Part shown: positions 20,501 through 31,060 of the stretch, piece by piece
Numbering within the stretch: the first letter of the stretch is position 1
Layout of the letters: the number at the start of each line of letters is the position of its first letter
Assembly (NCBI GenBank): GCA_016802295.1
Contig: JAESIW010000124.1
Coordinates: 310,001 to 374,000, forward strand
DNA length: 64,000 nucleotides
DNA from: Brachionus rotundiformis
Taxonomy: Eukaryota; Rotifera; Eurotatoria; Ploima; Brachionidae
Direction: 5' to 3'
Position numbers and translations under genes: made by a program
The notes under the pieces: model-generated
Database searches by the model: none
What the model was told of the DNA's origin: nothing
What the model saw: only the letters and a program-made list of their open reading frames with translations

Positions 20501-23500
20501 TTCTAGTGTTAAAAACAACTAGTAGTGGTAGTTCCTGCAATATAGTGATTTATATCAGCGCAACATTAAGGCTAAATTATTTTTAGAATTGTTTTAATTT
20601 TTTATCTGAAGAAGCTCAGCTCAGTCTCGAGCAGAAATACTAAACAAAAAAAATGCTTGAGCCACAATATAACAGTTAGGAAGAAACCGATTTTTAGATG
20701 GAGAAAACAGTGCATGAATCTCAAAACTACAGACTAGAAAAAATTTCACCCGTTTGATTTAGCAGTGAGTTGAAAAAACGGGCGATTTTGAAATTTTATT
20801 TTGAAGTGTTGAGCTCGGAGTAGAAAAAATAGAAAACCAACAGAGCTCTTGTTTCTGATGCAACTTTTATTAGCTAAATCAGTTCCCATCGGTCAAAAAA
20901 GAAAGAGACAGACCTACATTAGCAAAAAAAGCATTTATTTGAGAATAATTTCTTTTGAGACATTCAATAATACTTTTTATAATAAATAAATACCCAAAAA
21001 AATTTTACTTTATCATGCAAATAATAAATATAAGTGTATTAAAAAACAAACAATTAAACCCACCTGTTTATCATCTCTAATGTTATAACCTAATGATATA
21101 AGACAAGATCTAAACTCTTTTGGCTCAAGGCGCCTAGTTCTGCTCTTGTCAAAGTGATTGAACGACATTCTAAATTCGTTCATTTGCTCCTCTGATATGC
21201 CCTTTGAGTCCCTGGTCAATATTTGGTTCTCAACTTCGTTTATATTGCGAGCAATGCTGACACCAAGCTGCTCCCATCCGACCCGAATGGTCTCCATTGT
21301 GTACCCAGTGTGTCTGTTCTCGAATATCATGGCCTCTTGAATTTCTTTGTTAATATTTTCCATCTCGTCTATATTTGGCTTGTACTGTGCCAGAGCTTGT
21401 TCCATGGTTCTCAGTCTTTGCAGCTGTTGCTCTAGGCCGCCTTGCATATTCACCGCCACACTGGCTATTTGGTCATGCTGACGCTCAATCCACGGCCCGA
21501 CTACATTGGCCTTTTGAGCGAACAAAATTCTCAAGCTGTCATTTTGCTTTTGTTTGTTCATTTCGTTTTGAAGAGTTTGGTCTCGCAGTGGCACCAAATG
21601 CTGCACTTCCATCCACTTTGACTGAAGCTCGCCAGGCTGAATGCTGGTGTATGGGTTCTCGACAATCTGTAGACCGTGCTGTTGGCACAAATGATGCGCC
21701 TCCTGAGCCAGGGCGTTTATCGAATTGAACTCTTTGTCAGCTTCGGGCAGAGTGGCCTTAAACTGCTCATGGGCGCCAATCAGTCCCTGAATTTCATCAA
21801 TACTGTGCACAATGAACATGTCGACCAAGTCTTCTCTTGCGCCGTCCAACCAATTGTTGTATGGCGCAGCTCTTTTGGCATATTCCAAGAAAAGACTGTC
21901 CACATGCTCGAGTATGCGCTCGGCTTCTTCGAGCGCCACTCGCCTCTTGCTGGTCAGCGTTCCTAACAAGTCCCAATTGCGGCAAATCTTCTCGCACCTA
22001 GCGTTCACCGACGCTGCGTCATGATAGTCCAAAGCGTTGAGTTCTTGCGCTATGGCTGCTATTTGCTCGACGCGGTCCTGGTGAGCGGCCAAGTCTGACT
22101 CGAAAGCTTCGTGTTTTTTAATCAAAGCTTTCAAATCGTTCAGCTTGCAGCGCTTAAAGTCCTGAGCCTCCAAGAGGTCTTCTTTGCCATTGGCCCACGA
22201 CTCGTGTATGTCGCACTTGTGCTTGAACTTTTTGGCCAAATGATCCAAACGCTCCAGTCTCATGAGCTCGGAGAGCAGCCATTCTTCGAAGCCTCTTTCG
22301 GCGAACTCAAGGCCTTTCCAAGCATTGGATATATCCGAGACTAGTTTGCCCTCGGATGGTAAATAAGCTGGCCTATTGCTAAGTCTCAACTTGGTCTGTA
22401 GGGTGTTAAAATCAGTTTCCAGTTTGGCTTTTTGTTCAAGACGTGGTGGCTTGTTGACGCGACGATAGTCGCGGAACTCAGAGAGCTTCTTTTGGGTGCC
22501 TGGCAGTGTGTTGTCTGTGGTACGGTTTTCCAACCATGGAGTTGTGCGTTTGATCCATTCCAAAAGCTTTGAAAATTAGACAAAATATATCTATGATAAA
22601 CAGAATCTATTATCTCTTAAATGCCTATAGGTTAACAACTTACAATTTATCTTTAAATTGAAAATATTTTATATATTTTTTGGTCTAATTGATTAATAGA
22701 TAAAAAATTTAATTTCAATTGATTATTTTGTTGAATACAATTTTTCCTATTCAGTTACCAGACAGAGAGACATATTTTAATGGTCAAAATTATTTTTAAT
22801 ATGTTACCTTGAATTATCACTTATTCATCAGCTTATTAACTGACGCACAAAGATAAGTGAGAATTATACTTGTCACGTATTTCAGAAGTTAGACGCTTCG
22901 AAATGCTCACAAATACATTTATCACTCAGCTCACGTCTTGCTTAATTTAGGTATAAATAGGAATTCTATTCTTAGAACTTCAGAACGTTCATTAACTTAT
23001 ACAAAGCTTTTAAAAGATTAAACATTGTTTTATTATAAACCGGTTACAAATATAATAAAATTTATTCAAAAAGCATATTTTAATGATAGAAATTAGGTGC
23101 CAGATTCAACTGTAATATGTGTGTTACTGATATTTGCCCAGTACTTGTGTTGTGTGAGTCTGAAATGAAACAATTTCTATTTTTTGAGTACTTGTCATAT
23201 TACTAGTTGATCTGTTGAATAATTTATCAACTAGATCTTATTATAATTTAATTTATATGGCAATGTATAAAAGTGTCCTTATTATTTTAAAGAATCTTGT
23301 CACGTACTTGATTCCATACATATGCACCTCTTTTTTTTTGTCATTTTTCTTAAAATTTTAGTAAAATAAAGAATGAAGTGATGAAAAGTTTTCATTGTTC
23401 CGTAATACATTACATAGAAGCAGCGATAAGGGATAGTCATCACAGCTCTGAGAGAATCTATTAAAAGAGTCGATCAGAGTTGAACAGCCGCAGTGAAAAG

Positions 23501-25173
23501 CAACCTATTGATGGAATTTGATGCAAATGTAAAGAAAATGAAAGATTTTTAATAAGATTTATCAGGAAAAAGCTACGTGCTAGACTCAAATACGCCTGTG
23601 TGCTACGGAAAGCGTACAGAAAATGTCGAGGCACTAAAGCCACTAGTGTTCCTGTGGATTTGCAGCAATCAGTCCTTATGTGAAGAAGACGGCCTTAAGT
23701 ACTTTGTTAAATTACCAAAAGAATTCGCCTACTTAGACATATGAAGGATATTTAAAGTTACTCTTAGAGAGAGATAATTCAAAGGCTAGGAAAAAATAAA
23801 ACTAGAAATGTTTGCACTCAAACAAGCAGGTTGAGGAGTTGGCTAATGAATCCGGTATAGCATAAGAAGATCTAATTCTAGTTTCTTCTTATGGAGGGAA
23901 ATTTAAGTAAAGAAACTTAAAAAATAGCAGAGAAAATTTGAAATAAGTGGTTCCTTAAAAGAGTATAGGATAATTAATTATTCATGGCATAATATGACAT
24001 ATAACATATATCGAATAAAAACAGTTTAGGCAGCTAGCTTTTCTCTTAAATAGTAAATCCCAATTAAATCCCTAAATGCTTCAAGTGACAGGCTTATCAA
24101 AAGTGGATTACAACACTTGGTAATGGTTTAGTTTGATTTTCTTCTAAATATAATAATTAAAAAACAAGTTAAATAATATTTTTTGACCATTTTCAGAAAA
24201 AAGTAGCAACTGTGCTACGATCATCTAAAATTCAGATAAATCAAGCTTGTCAAGGTGTTAGTTATAGCTATAAGAGTCATGGCCATTTCAATGACCGTTG
24301 TTCATCATCTTTTTGATTTTTATATCTGAGTTAAGTACTTATCTTGACTTTTGAATCAGGTTTTTAAAATTTATCTTGATTTTCTTCTAGTGTTTTTTTA
24401 ATTTTACTGAATGATAATTTTTTTAAAATTAAGAGATAAAATTCATAAAAGATTTATTTGAAAAACCTGTTCAAAAGATGAGGGGACCTAAAATTTTTTA
24501 TTGCGAATCAAATGACTCGTTTGTTGCTTCCAGTGATTACTCTTCACTCTTTGAAGCAAAGGGAAAGTCTCTCGCAGAGAAAAAACTCGAATAGTCACAG
24601 TAAAGTAGAAACAGTTTATTGAACGCTTTTGCGAAGGAAAAGCAGCATAGAAAAATCAGTAGAAATTTTAAAGTGATGAGAATAAGAAACACACCTAAGT
24701 ATATTAGAGTTATTTACAAAAGCCGTTAAAACATTTTTTTAATCACCAGACCATCTTGTCTTGATGCTTAAAAATTCAGTAATTTTTTTTAATGGGCCCA
24801 ATGGTTTAACATGGCATGAAAAGGTTGCCTCACTATGAAAAAAAAATTCTCACGGTCAATTAACTGACGGTAAATGTTAATATGAAAACAAAAATTTCTA
24901 CTTGTTCATTCTTCTTTATCTTACTATCTTTATTTTTAATTAAGTACGACGCCTTTCGGTCCTGTACCCAAACTACCGCTCCATAGACACAGATAACAAT
25001 GATGAATCCCAGTTTTTCTTTTTTTTTATTCTTGTAAAAATTAACTAACTCCTTTAACCCTAAAATTCTTATTGTATATTTCTATCAGTCTTTAATCTCA
25101 TTATGTGCAACGAGCTACCATAGGCGACCTCTCATGTAGGCCGCCTTCGCAAGCTAGTCTTGCTGTAGCTTTT

Positions 25174-25208
<35 letters not shown>

Positions 25209-27522
25209 GTAAAAAAAACTGTTCGAGCTAAGGCTCCTTCAGTAAAAAAAAATTAAACGGAAACAAAAATAATTATGAAAAGGTTACATAGTTATATGAT
25301 AACTAGGAAAGTATGGTATAAGTTTAAAGAAAGATATGATTAAGCAAATATGAAGAAAAGAAATAAAAATGTATCAAATATCCTAAAAATCAAATGTGTT
25401 TAAATGTAAGCTAAGATAAAATTTAACAAGATTAAATTAGTGTCATTAATTGAGCAGCAAAGGTAATAAATTATGTGCGGGGATAAGTCGCATTGAAAAT
25501 AACTTAAAATCTTCGGCTCTATGTGTCTAGAACAACGACAACTGAGAGCAAGGCTTAATACAGATTTTTAAAATAATAAATGGATTAGATAAAATAGGTG
25601 AAAGGAATAAATTATGGTAAGAGACACCAAAAGGCTAATACTGCTGTGGACTTAAAGCAAAAATAGCGGTATTGTGAATTTCAAAAACAAACAGAACAAA
25701 AATTCTTTCTATTTTGATAAATTAAAATCTACTAAAATAAAAAATATTTAAAAAAATACTGCAACATACTTTTTTACCAAAAATAAAAACTTAATTTTCT
25801 TGTTTATTAGGTAAACAAAATCAATAATCAATTTAAGTCTTGTTAATGCCTTACTTTTTGTCTTTTATCTAAATCAGATAAATTATTTTAGATTGCACTA
25901 AGACTGCTATAGACAGATGCAGACTGGAAGAGCTAATGACCATAAACTTGTAAGAGAAACCAAAAGGCCAATAAACGTATTTTAGAAAATAACTTTGATC
26001 AAATTAAATGCCCTATTGCTTATATTTTTTCAATATATTATATTTATTTAGTTAAAATGTCCAAGTTAAAGTTTATAAATTATAGTGGTTCAGCCGTGTC
26101 TGGATTTGGCTCTGATTTACCAAGAGAAAAAACCTGTCTTCCTTTCTATCTGTTTTGCTCTAATTGATTTGCATGAACAAAAATGCCAATTTAACTTACA
26201 TCAGATGCGAGACGTTCATACTCTTCCATGAGTCTCTCGTTTTCTTGGTTAACCTTGAGCACCTTGCATATTCTGTTGGCAGCAGTTTCGGCCTAGAAAA
26301 TAAAGACAAAAATTAAAATAGGAAAAGACGGTAGAGGATGGTGAAACGCATGCAGACCTTTTGAGCCCCGGCAAAGGCATGGTAATACGAGGACACATAA
26401 GTCATCACGGACTTCTCATCCGGCTTAGCACTGTGGGTTATTTCTGGCAAAAATTCAAATTCAAACAAAAAATTTCAAAATAAAAAGGGGCAGGGAATGG
26501 GCTTAAAAAACCACAAAGCATGCATGGACACGCGGCTGAACGCGGCCTACCTTGTGAGCGCCGGCGAACGCGTGGTAATACGCCGAGACGTAGGTCATGA
26601 CAGACCTCTCGTCCGGACGGATACAATTAACCATGTCTGCGCAGTTAAATGTTTACATAATGGTCAAAGTCAAGGGCTAGTTTACCTTCGGCGTCCAACA
26701 TTTTTGGTATGTCGAGATGCTTCTCGGCAATGTCAAATGCCAAGTTGAGATTTTTAAGTGGTTCGTCTTTGTTCAGCTTGTCATAGTCGATCAGATCTGG
26801 ACGGTGGCGGTGAATTAGGGCGCAAAAGGCAAGGCCGTCTTTAAAGCTCATGTGAAAGTTTTGCACATTGACATTTTTGTACGGCTGGGTCTTGCGCTGG
26901 CACCACAACAAAAGGCCCTCTTTGGCCGACATCTCTGAAATAAAAATAAAAAAAATAAAAAAAAAATTTTTTTTTTGTATTTTATTAAAATTGAGAGCAG
27001 ACCCTCCACTGATATGTCCTGGATGGCAAATCTGAGAATAATTGTCCAGATCATGCCGAGTGTCATTTTTAGATTGCCATCGACAATCTCCTCGGCACCA
27101 ATGGAGACCAATTTGACTCCTTTGCTTTGAATGTAGTCAAGAGCTTTGTTGACATTGGCTATTTTGTGGAAGCGCATTTTGCCACGGTCCGGCTTGGGCA
27201 GCTGCTCGCCGGATATCACCTCGAGCAGAAGCATCAGCTTGAGACCGTTGCGAAAGTCCTCGTTTATCTCTTCTATTTGAGTGCCGGCTTTGCGCAGATG
27301 CGAATTGCACCACGCAGTGAACGTCTTGCGCTGCTGCTTCTCCCACAGCGGGTCCAGGACGCCCTCGCGCTCCCACTCCTCCTCCTGCTGCATGTAGTCC
27401 TCAGCGTAAGGACTTACACCCTTGCCGCCGTAGCCCTGATCGTACGGCTGCTGTTGATACGCTTGCATGTACACACTGTTTGCCGGGTTGGCATAATAAC
27501 CGTTCATTTCCGGGTTCATCAT
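17513..27522 (-). CDS. ACTN: Alpha-actinin, complete gene with alternative exons
   Basis: Seven coding segments: 27522-27003, 26934-26686, one of 26636-26551 or 26443-26358, 26292-26200, 22566-21064, 17886-17728 and 17671-17513. All phases agree and give 922 aa. This is the antiparallel dimer that cross-links actin at Z-discs and adhesions. A Gly/Tyr/Gln-rich head (1-55) precedes CH1 (QRKTFTAWCNSHLRKAGTQI) and CH2 (GLLLWCQRKTQPYKNVNVQN). The neck is AETAANRICKV. Four spectrin repeats lie in one 501-codon exon (KRAAPYNNWL, HEQFKATLPEADKE). The tail has two EF-hands and the end YTSFSTALYGESDL. EF loop 1 (DKSRTRRLEPKE) has Arg for the loop Gly, and loop 2 (DPNNTGYVSFDS) has Ser at position 12. 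Calcium binding is therefore doubtful, as in muscle isoforms. Two introns exceed 3 kb and hold repeats. Confidence 0.97.
17957..18160 (+). pseudogene. Tc1/mariner transposase C-terminal scrap
   Basis: It contains EDLNPIENLWSYLKPKL, the 'PDLNPIE-W--LK' block that holds the third catalytic acidic residue of Tc1-type DDE transposases. The rest of the enzyme is missing. It lies in the 3.2-kb alpha-actinin intron, antisense to the host gene. Confidence 0.75.
18300..18540 (+). pseudogene. LINE ORF2 C-terminus fragment
   Basis: Frame-shifted pieces read LIKFYKIIDEYEIMNRNQED, then FLVNRVVNTRNKLPESVVPG. 'RVVN-W--LPESVV' is the CR1/Jockey LINE tail, here with Arg for Trp. It lies within the alpha-actinin intron. 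Confidence 0.65.
19147..19356. mobile_element. MITE, ACCG...CCCTTG family, copy 2
   Basis: ACCGTAAACCCTTGCAAATA at the left, and GGGGGCACTTATTTGAAATG at the right, are partly inverted copies. The body aligns with 7099-7310 (AGCATACTTAGATCTTTATA against AGCATACTCAGAACCTTATA). Inside the alpha-actinin intron. Confidence 0.75.
19640..20990. repeat. Mosaic repeat block A inside alpha-actinin intron
   Basis: Three modules are shared, almost unchanged, with block B (27830-29460): about 19652-19940 (GGAGTAGGATTCGAAACAAA), 19981-20310 (GTGTCGAGGCTGG) and 20515-20990 (AGCTCAGCTCAGTCTCGAGC). The first module has a perfect 9-bp stem-loop, CTTCACTGA...TCAGTGAAG, near 19730. Module order differs between the blocks. 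A 67-codon open frame at 20110-20313 (minus) lies in the second module and is not recognised. Confidence 0.8.
19939..20512 (+). mobile_element. PiggyBac-like MITE with nested insertion
   Basis: The ends are TTAA|CCCTAGAAAGCCCGAGGG and GCCGGGCTTTCTAGTG|TTAA. TTAA target duplication plus a CCCTAGAAAG-type terminus are the marks of piggyBac elements. Compared with 29232-29455 this copy carries an extra 330 bp or so (19978-20310), the GTGTCGAGG module. No transposase. Confidence 0.8.
25070..25208 (+). repeat. LINE-like 3' end with (TAA)n tail
   Basis: GCCGCCTTCGCAAGCTAGTC is followed by TTGCTGTAGCTTTTTA and a run of about 11 TAA units (25175-25208). A similar end, CATCTTCGCAAGTCTAACTT with a TTA microsatellite, is at 35170-35232. 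Short 3' microsatellites are typical of CR1-like LINE tails. Confidence 0.55.
25490..25640 (+). pseudogene. LINE ORF2 C-terminal fragment
   Basis: Reads LKSSALCV then LEQRQLRARLNTDF-NNKW with a frame break. The pattern 'L--R---L-R-FKI-NG-DKI' is the LINE tail region also seen at 18300. It lies in the alpha-actinin intron. Confidence 0.5.
26358..26443 (-). other. ACTN: Alpha-actinin alternative exon a (3'-proximal)
   Basis: An 86-nt exon between TTTTTGCCAG and AAG|GTCTGC, encoding ITHSAKPDEKSVMTYVSSYY and HAFAGAQK at the end of CH2. It has the same length, phase and protein block as exon b. Splicing both would shift frame, so they must be mutually exclusive. Confidence 0.92.
26551..26636 (-). 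other. ACTN: Alpha-actinin alternative exon b (5'-proximal)
   Basis: An 86-nt exon between CTGCGCAG and AAG|GTAGGC, encoding MVNCIRPDERSVMTYVSAYY and HAFAGAHK. It is markedly richer in GC than exon a, from which it is separated by 107 bp. Insects and vertebrates also vary this end of CH2/neck between muscle and non-muscle forms. Confidence 0.92.
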
Positions 27523-27649
27523 TAGAAATGAAGATGTTCAATAGCTAATTTATATTCAGGTGCTCTTTAATTTTAAATCTAAAATTAAAAATGCTAATTT
27601 AGATGATTTTAGTGCAATTAATGCATCGGCAAAGTCTACCAGTTGTTTA

Positions 27650-27711
27650 GAAAGAGAAGAGAGAGCGAGCGAGAGAGAGAGAGAGAAAAGAGAGAAAGGG
27701 GAGAGAGGAAA
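27650..27711. repeat. Polypurine GA tract upstream of alpha-actinin
   Basis: About 60 bases of almost pure GA/GAGA repeats lie 128 bp upstream of the alpha-actinin start codon. It may be a simple microsatellite or a GAGA-type promoter element. No TATA box was assigned. Confidence 0.8.
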
Positions 27712-27829
27712 GCATTAAGCTAGATGCTTCGATCAAACATACCCTCAGATCAAATTACGTTTACTTTTTGAGCATAAATATTTGTACATTTTTTTATTTT
27801 GTCTAGTTTTGCTTTACTAGTGTAGCCCT

Positions 27830-29460
27830 AGTGTCGAGGCTGGCTAAAGAATAAACCTCTTAAGCCCTAAACCCCAAGCCTCTAGCAATGTCTCAAATTA
27901 AGGCTAATGTGAATTCATCAGTATATGTAGCTAATGAGTAAATTAGTGAAACAAAATTATCTAAAGCCTTTGACCCGAAACTTCATGAAAAAAGACAAGA
28001 ATGGCAACAGACAGAATTCCAATAAAATGGGACCAAATTGATCTGGAGAAAAGAGATGATGTTTCATTGAATAAAAAGATGTGGTCTTTACAGTTCCTTT
28101 CAATTTGATCGTTTTAATTCAGAAAAACTAAAATAACTTTTTTGTCTTAACACTAGAGGAGTTTATAAAAACCCTTTTTAAAAAATATAAACTTGAATAT
28201 CATCTCAAAGAAATAAAGTAATCAAAATTTACTCAAAGAAACTTAAAATATACTTGTAATGCATAAAGGAGTAGGATTCGAAACAAATCTGGAACTTAAG
28301 CCTCTTTTCTAATCAGAAACAAGCCTGTTGGTCAAAGGAACATAATTAGCTTCACTGATGACACAGTTTCAGTGAAGTCAAAGGCATGACTTCAAATAAA
28401 GTTTTTTTTAAGTCAAGTAAATTACTTATAATTTGCAAATAAATGATAAATTCTTTCGAAATTGAAAAATTAATAAAAAATAAACTGTTTTAGAAGAGTT
28501 GAAAATTTTTTTTTGAATTTTTCAAGTTATTAACTTGACTTGACTTATGACTTGTGACTTCTATTTCTTTTGATATTTTAATTTGAAATTTTTGTAATTA
28601 ATCAGCCGGGCTTTCTAGTGTTACAAACAACTTTAAATAAAAATGATCAAATTTAAATCATTACTAGCTGTAGAATTTCCTGCGGTATAGTGATTTATAT
28701 CAGCGCAAAAATAGCGCTTAGCCATTAAGGTTAAATTATCGTTAGAATTGTTTTAATTTTTTATCTGAAGAAGCTCAGCTCAGTCTCGAGCAGAAATTCT
28801 AAACAAAAAAAAATGCTTGAGCCACAATATAACAGTTAGGAAGAAACCGATTTTTAGATGGAGAAAACAGTGCATGAATCTCAAAACTACAGACTATAAA
28901 AAATTTCATCCGTTTGATTTAGCAGTGAGTTGAAAAACGGGTGATTTTGAAATTTTATTTTGGAGTGTTGAGCTCGGTATAGAAAAAATAGAAACCAACA
29001 GAGCTCTTGTTTCTGATGCAATTCCTATTAGCTAAATCAGTTCCCATCGGTCGAAAAAGAAAGAGAGACAGACCTACATTAGCAAAAAAAGCATTTATTT
29101 GAGAATAATTTCTTTTGAGACATTCAATAATACTTTTTATAATAAATAAAAAATAAGCTGTTTTAGAAGAGTAGAAATTTTTTTTATGAATTTTTCAAGT
29201 CATTAACTTGACTTGACTTATGACTTGTGACTTAACACTAGAAAGTCCGAGGGGTTTTAAAACCTCTTTTTAAAAAATATAAACTTGAATATCATCTCAA
29301 AGAAATAAAGTTATCAAAAATTACTCAAAGAAACTTAAAATCAACTTGTAATACTTAAATTTTTAAATTATATTTTAAATAAATTTTTTCTATTTTTTTT
29401 TTTGATATTTTAATTTGAAATTTTTTTAATTAATCAGCCGGGCTTTCTAGTTTTCTGTTT
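27830..29460. repeat. Mosaic repeat block B upstream of alpha-actinin
   Basis: It contains the same modules as 19640-20990 but shuffled: the GTGTCGAGGCTGG module first (27830-28060), then a partial piggyBac-like piece (28137-28260). These are followed by the GGAGTAGGATTCG module (28263-28560), an end piece (28561-28625), the CTCAGTCTCGAGC module (28630-29150), and a whole short MITE (29232-29455). The high identity to block A suggests recent copying. Confidence 0.8.
29232..29455 (+). mobile_element. PiggyBac-like MITE, unnested copy
   Basis: TTAACACTAGAAAGTCCGAG opens the 224-bp element and GCCGGGCTTTCTAGTTTT closes it. It is the simplest copy and defines the unit without the nested 330-bp module found at 19978-20310. 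The right TTAA is mutated. Confidence 0.75.
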
Positions 29461-30780
29461 CTTGTTTTAATGCAATAAAATAAGTCGGCAAATAACTCTG
29501 CAAGTTTCTGCATTTTTCACACCATCAAAAAGTATTCTCAAAAAGAGTGCAATTACTCCGTAGAGTTCGGACAGAAACATGTTTGAAACATTTTTATTTG
29601 TTTAAGATATAATTTAGGAAGCTAATCCCACAGGCTTATACGAGAAGTGAAAACCCTTTTTTCAGCCTGCATGCTTTGTGACATTGAATCGATAATTAAA
29701 AATTGAAAATAAAAAATTTACAGTAAATTTTAAACAAAAAAAGTAAAAAAAGTTAAATTAGTCGCGATTATCTAGTAAATTCTCTAACTAAATAGAAACA
29801 TATTTATGAATCAAGCATTTTACTAGAACTAAATTATTCCTTAAGGTAAAAAAGTTATTCAAGTTTTTCTGAATTGAAACGATCCAATTGAAAGGAACAC
29901 AACCCCACAGATTTGTTTTTAATCAAAAATCTATTTGTTTTAGTTTTTTAAATGGCAAACTCCAGTCAATTTTAATCTCTATTATTATATGATCTCCTGC
30001 GCGAACAAGTCATAGTATTTAACACTGTGTAAAATAGTTATTTGTTGGACCTGAAGTGGCCCATTTATAATAAACAATTGTAAAATCTTCTTTAGGAGAA
30101 TATGAAAAGGATCTTGCCCAAAATGTGATCAATTAATCACCACAAATATGGTCGTTTTTATGACGCTGATTTGTTGAACAATATCATCATATATTAACTA
30201 AATTTAAACCTCAATCAGCTAAGATTAAGATATTTATTAGAAAAATTAATTGAAAACCATGAAGAATAAAAGGCTTGTTTTTAAAAATGAACAATTAAAA
30301 AAACAGACTAAAATTTTAAATATCAATTTTTATATTATCTTAATATTATCATTATTGACAATATTCGTATTTTAGATTAGAGTTAGAAAAAAATTGATAC
30401 TAATGTTAATAAGACTATTTATTGGATTCAGTAAATTAGCTAAATTAGCTATATAATTAGTAATACTTTTGAACAAAGTATTTAAACTGGGATCAAAAAG
30501 ACTTCTCTAAATTATTCTTAACAATTTTTCAATTACCAATTTACCAAAAATTTTCTAATTATGATTATTAGTTTGATAGTCACAAAATGGCATCATTGGA
30601 TGAAATAGAGCAACCCAGAAATAACCAAGTCTGCTCAGTAAAACTAGAAATTAGTAAAATGAAGGAAAAAATTGAAATTCTTGTAGAGACTTTTTAGAAA
30701 AATATGGCTTATATATTTTCCTGCATGGAACAGTTGAGATACTATATTTAAGATACAAATACTGAATATTCTGGAAAGTG
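29461..30780. other. Intergenic AT-rich sequence
   Basis: No gene seen. At 29820-29915 it matches 44725-44820 (AACTAAATTATTCCTTA..., TTTTTCTGAATTGAAACGAT) and, in reverse, 28085-28145. This is a further unnamed dispersed repeat. Confidence 0.5.
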
Positions 30781-31060
30781 TGATATAGCGACATCTTTGT
30801 CGATATCACTGGTTTAATTAACTAACTTAACCATGAGCGTTTAAGTTAGAAAGGAGCATAAATAGCTGCTCCAATACGTCTAACGAAGAGATCGGATAGA
30901 CGGGCCCAAGGGTAGTAATGTAAACATTACATCTGGCGACGAGGATAAAAGCCCCAGAAGACTAAAAAGAGCGCTTCTTGGTGGCAGTAGTGTTTATAGT
31001 ATGTGCAGCGGCTACCTGATATGTGTCAGTTAGTACCTGGGAAAAACAATTAAATTTGAA
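30781..31060 (+). mobile_element. TRIM-like LTR element: LTR, PBS and leader only
   Basis: A 151-bp LTR (30781-30931) begins TGATATAGCGACATC and ends AACATTACA, so it has TG...CA ends. Two bases later TGGCGACGAGG (30934-30944) forms a primer-binding site complementary to the 3' end of animal tRNA-Ser. The leader to about 31048 matches the minus-strand element at 35350-35772. No gag-pol and no 3' LTR here. Confidence 0.8.

Larger units (their letters stand above)
22567..26199. other. Large alpha-actinin intron with retroelement debris
   Basis: A 3.6-kb intron. At 23395-23800 the GC is raised and one frame reads KYACVLRKAYRKCRGTKATS, and at 24480-24600 another reads MRGPKIFYCESNDSFVASSD. Both are broken and unrecognised, perhaps retroelement remains. 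LINE pieces are listed separately. Confidence 0.5.

Noticed and set aside
21158..22583. Plus- and minus-strand frames within the alpha-actinin rod exon
   Set aside because: Frame shadows of a 501-codon conserved exon.
26438..26626. 62-codon minus frame spanning the alternative exons of alpha-actinin
   Set aside because: It runs out of frame across intron sequence between two well-defined exons.
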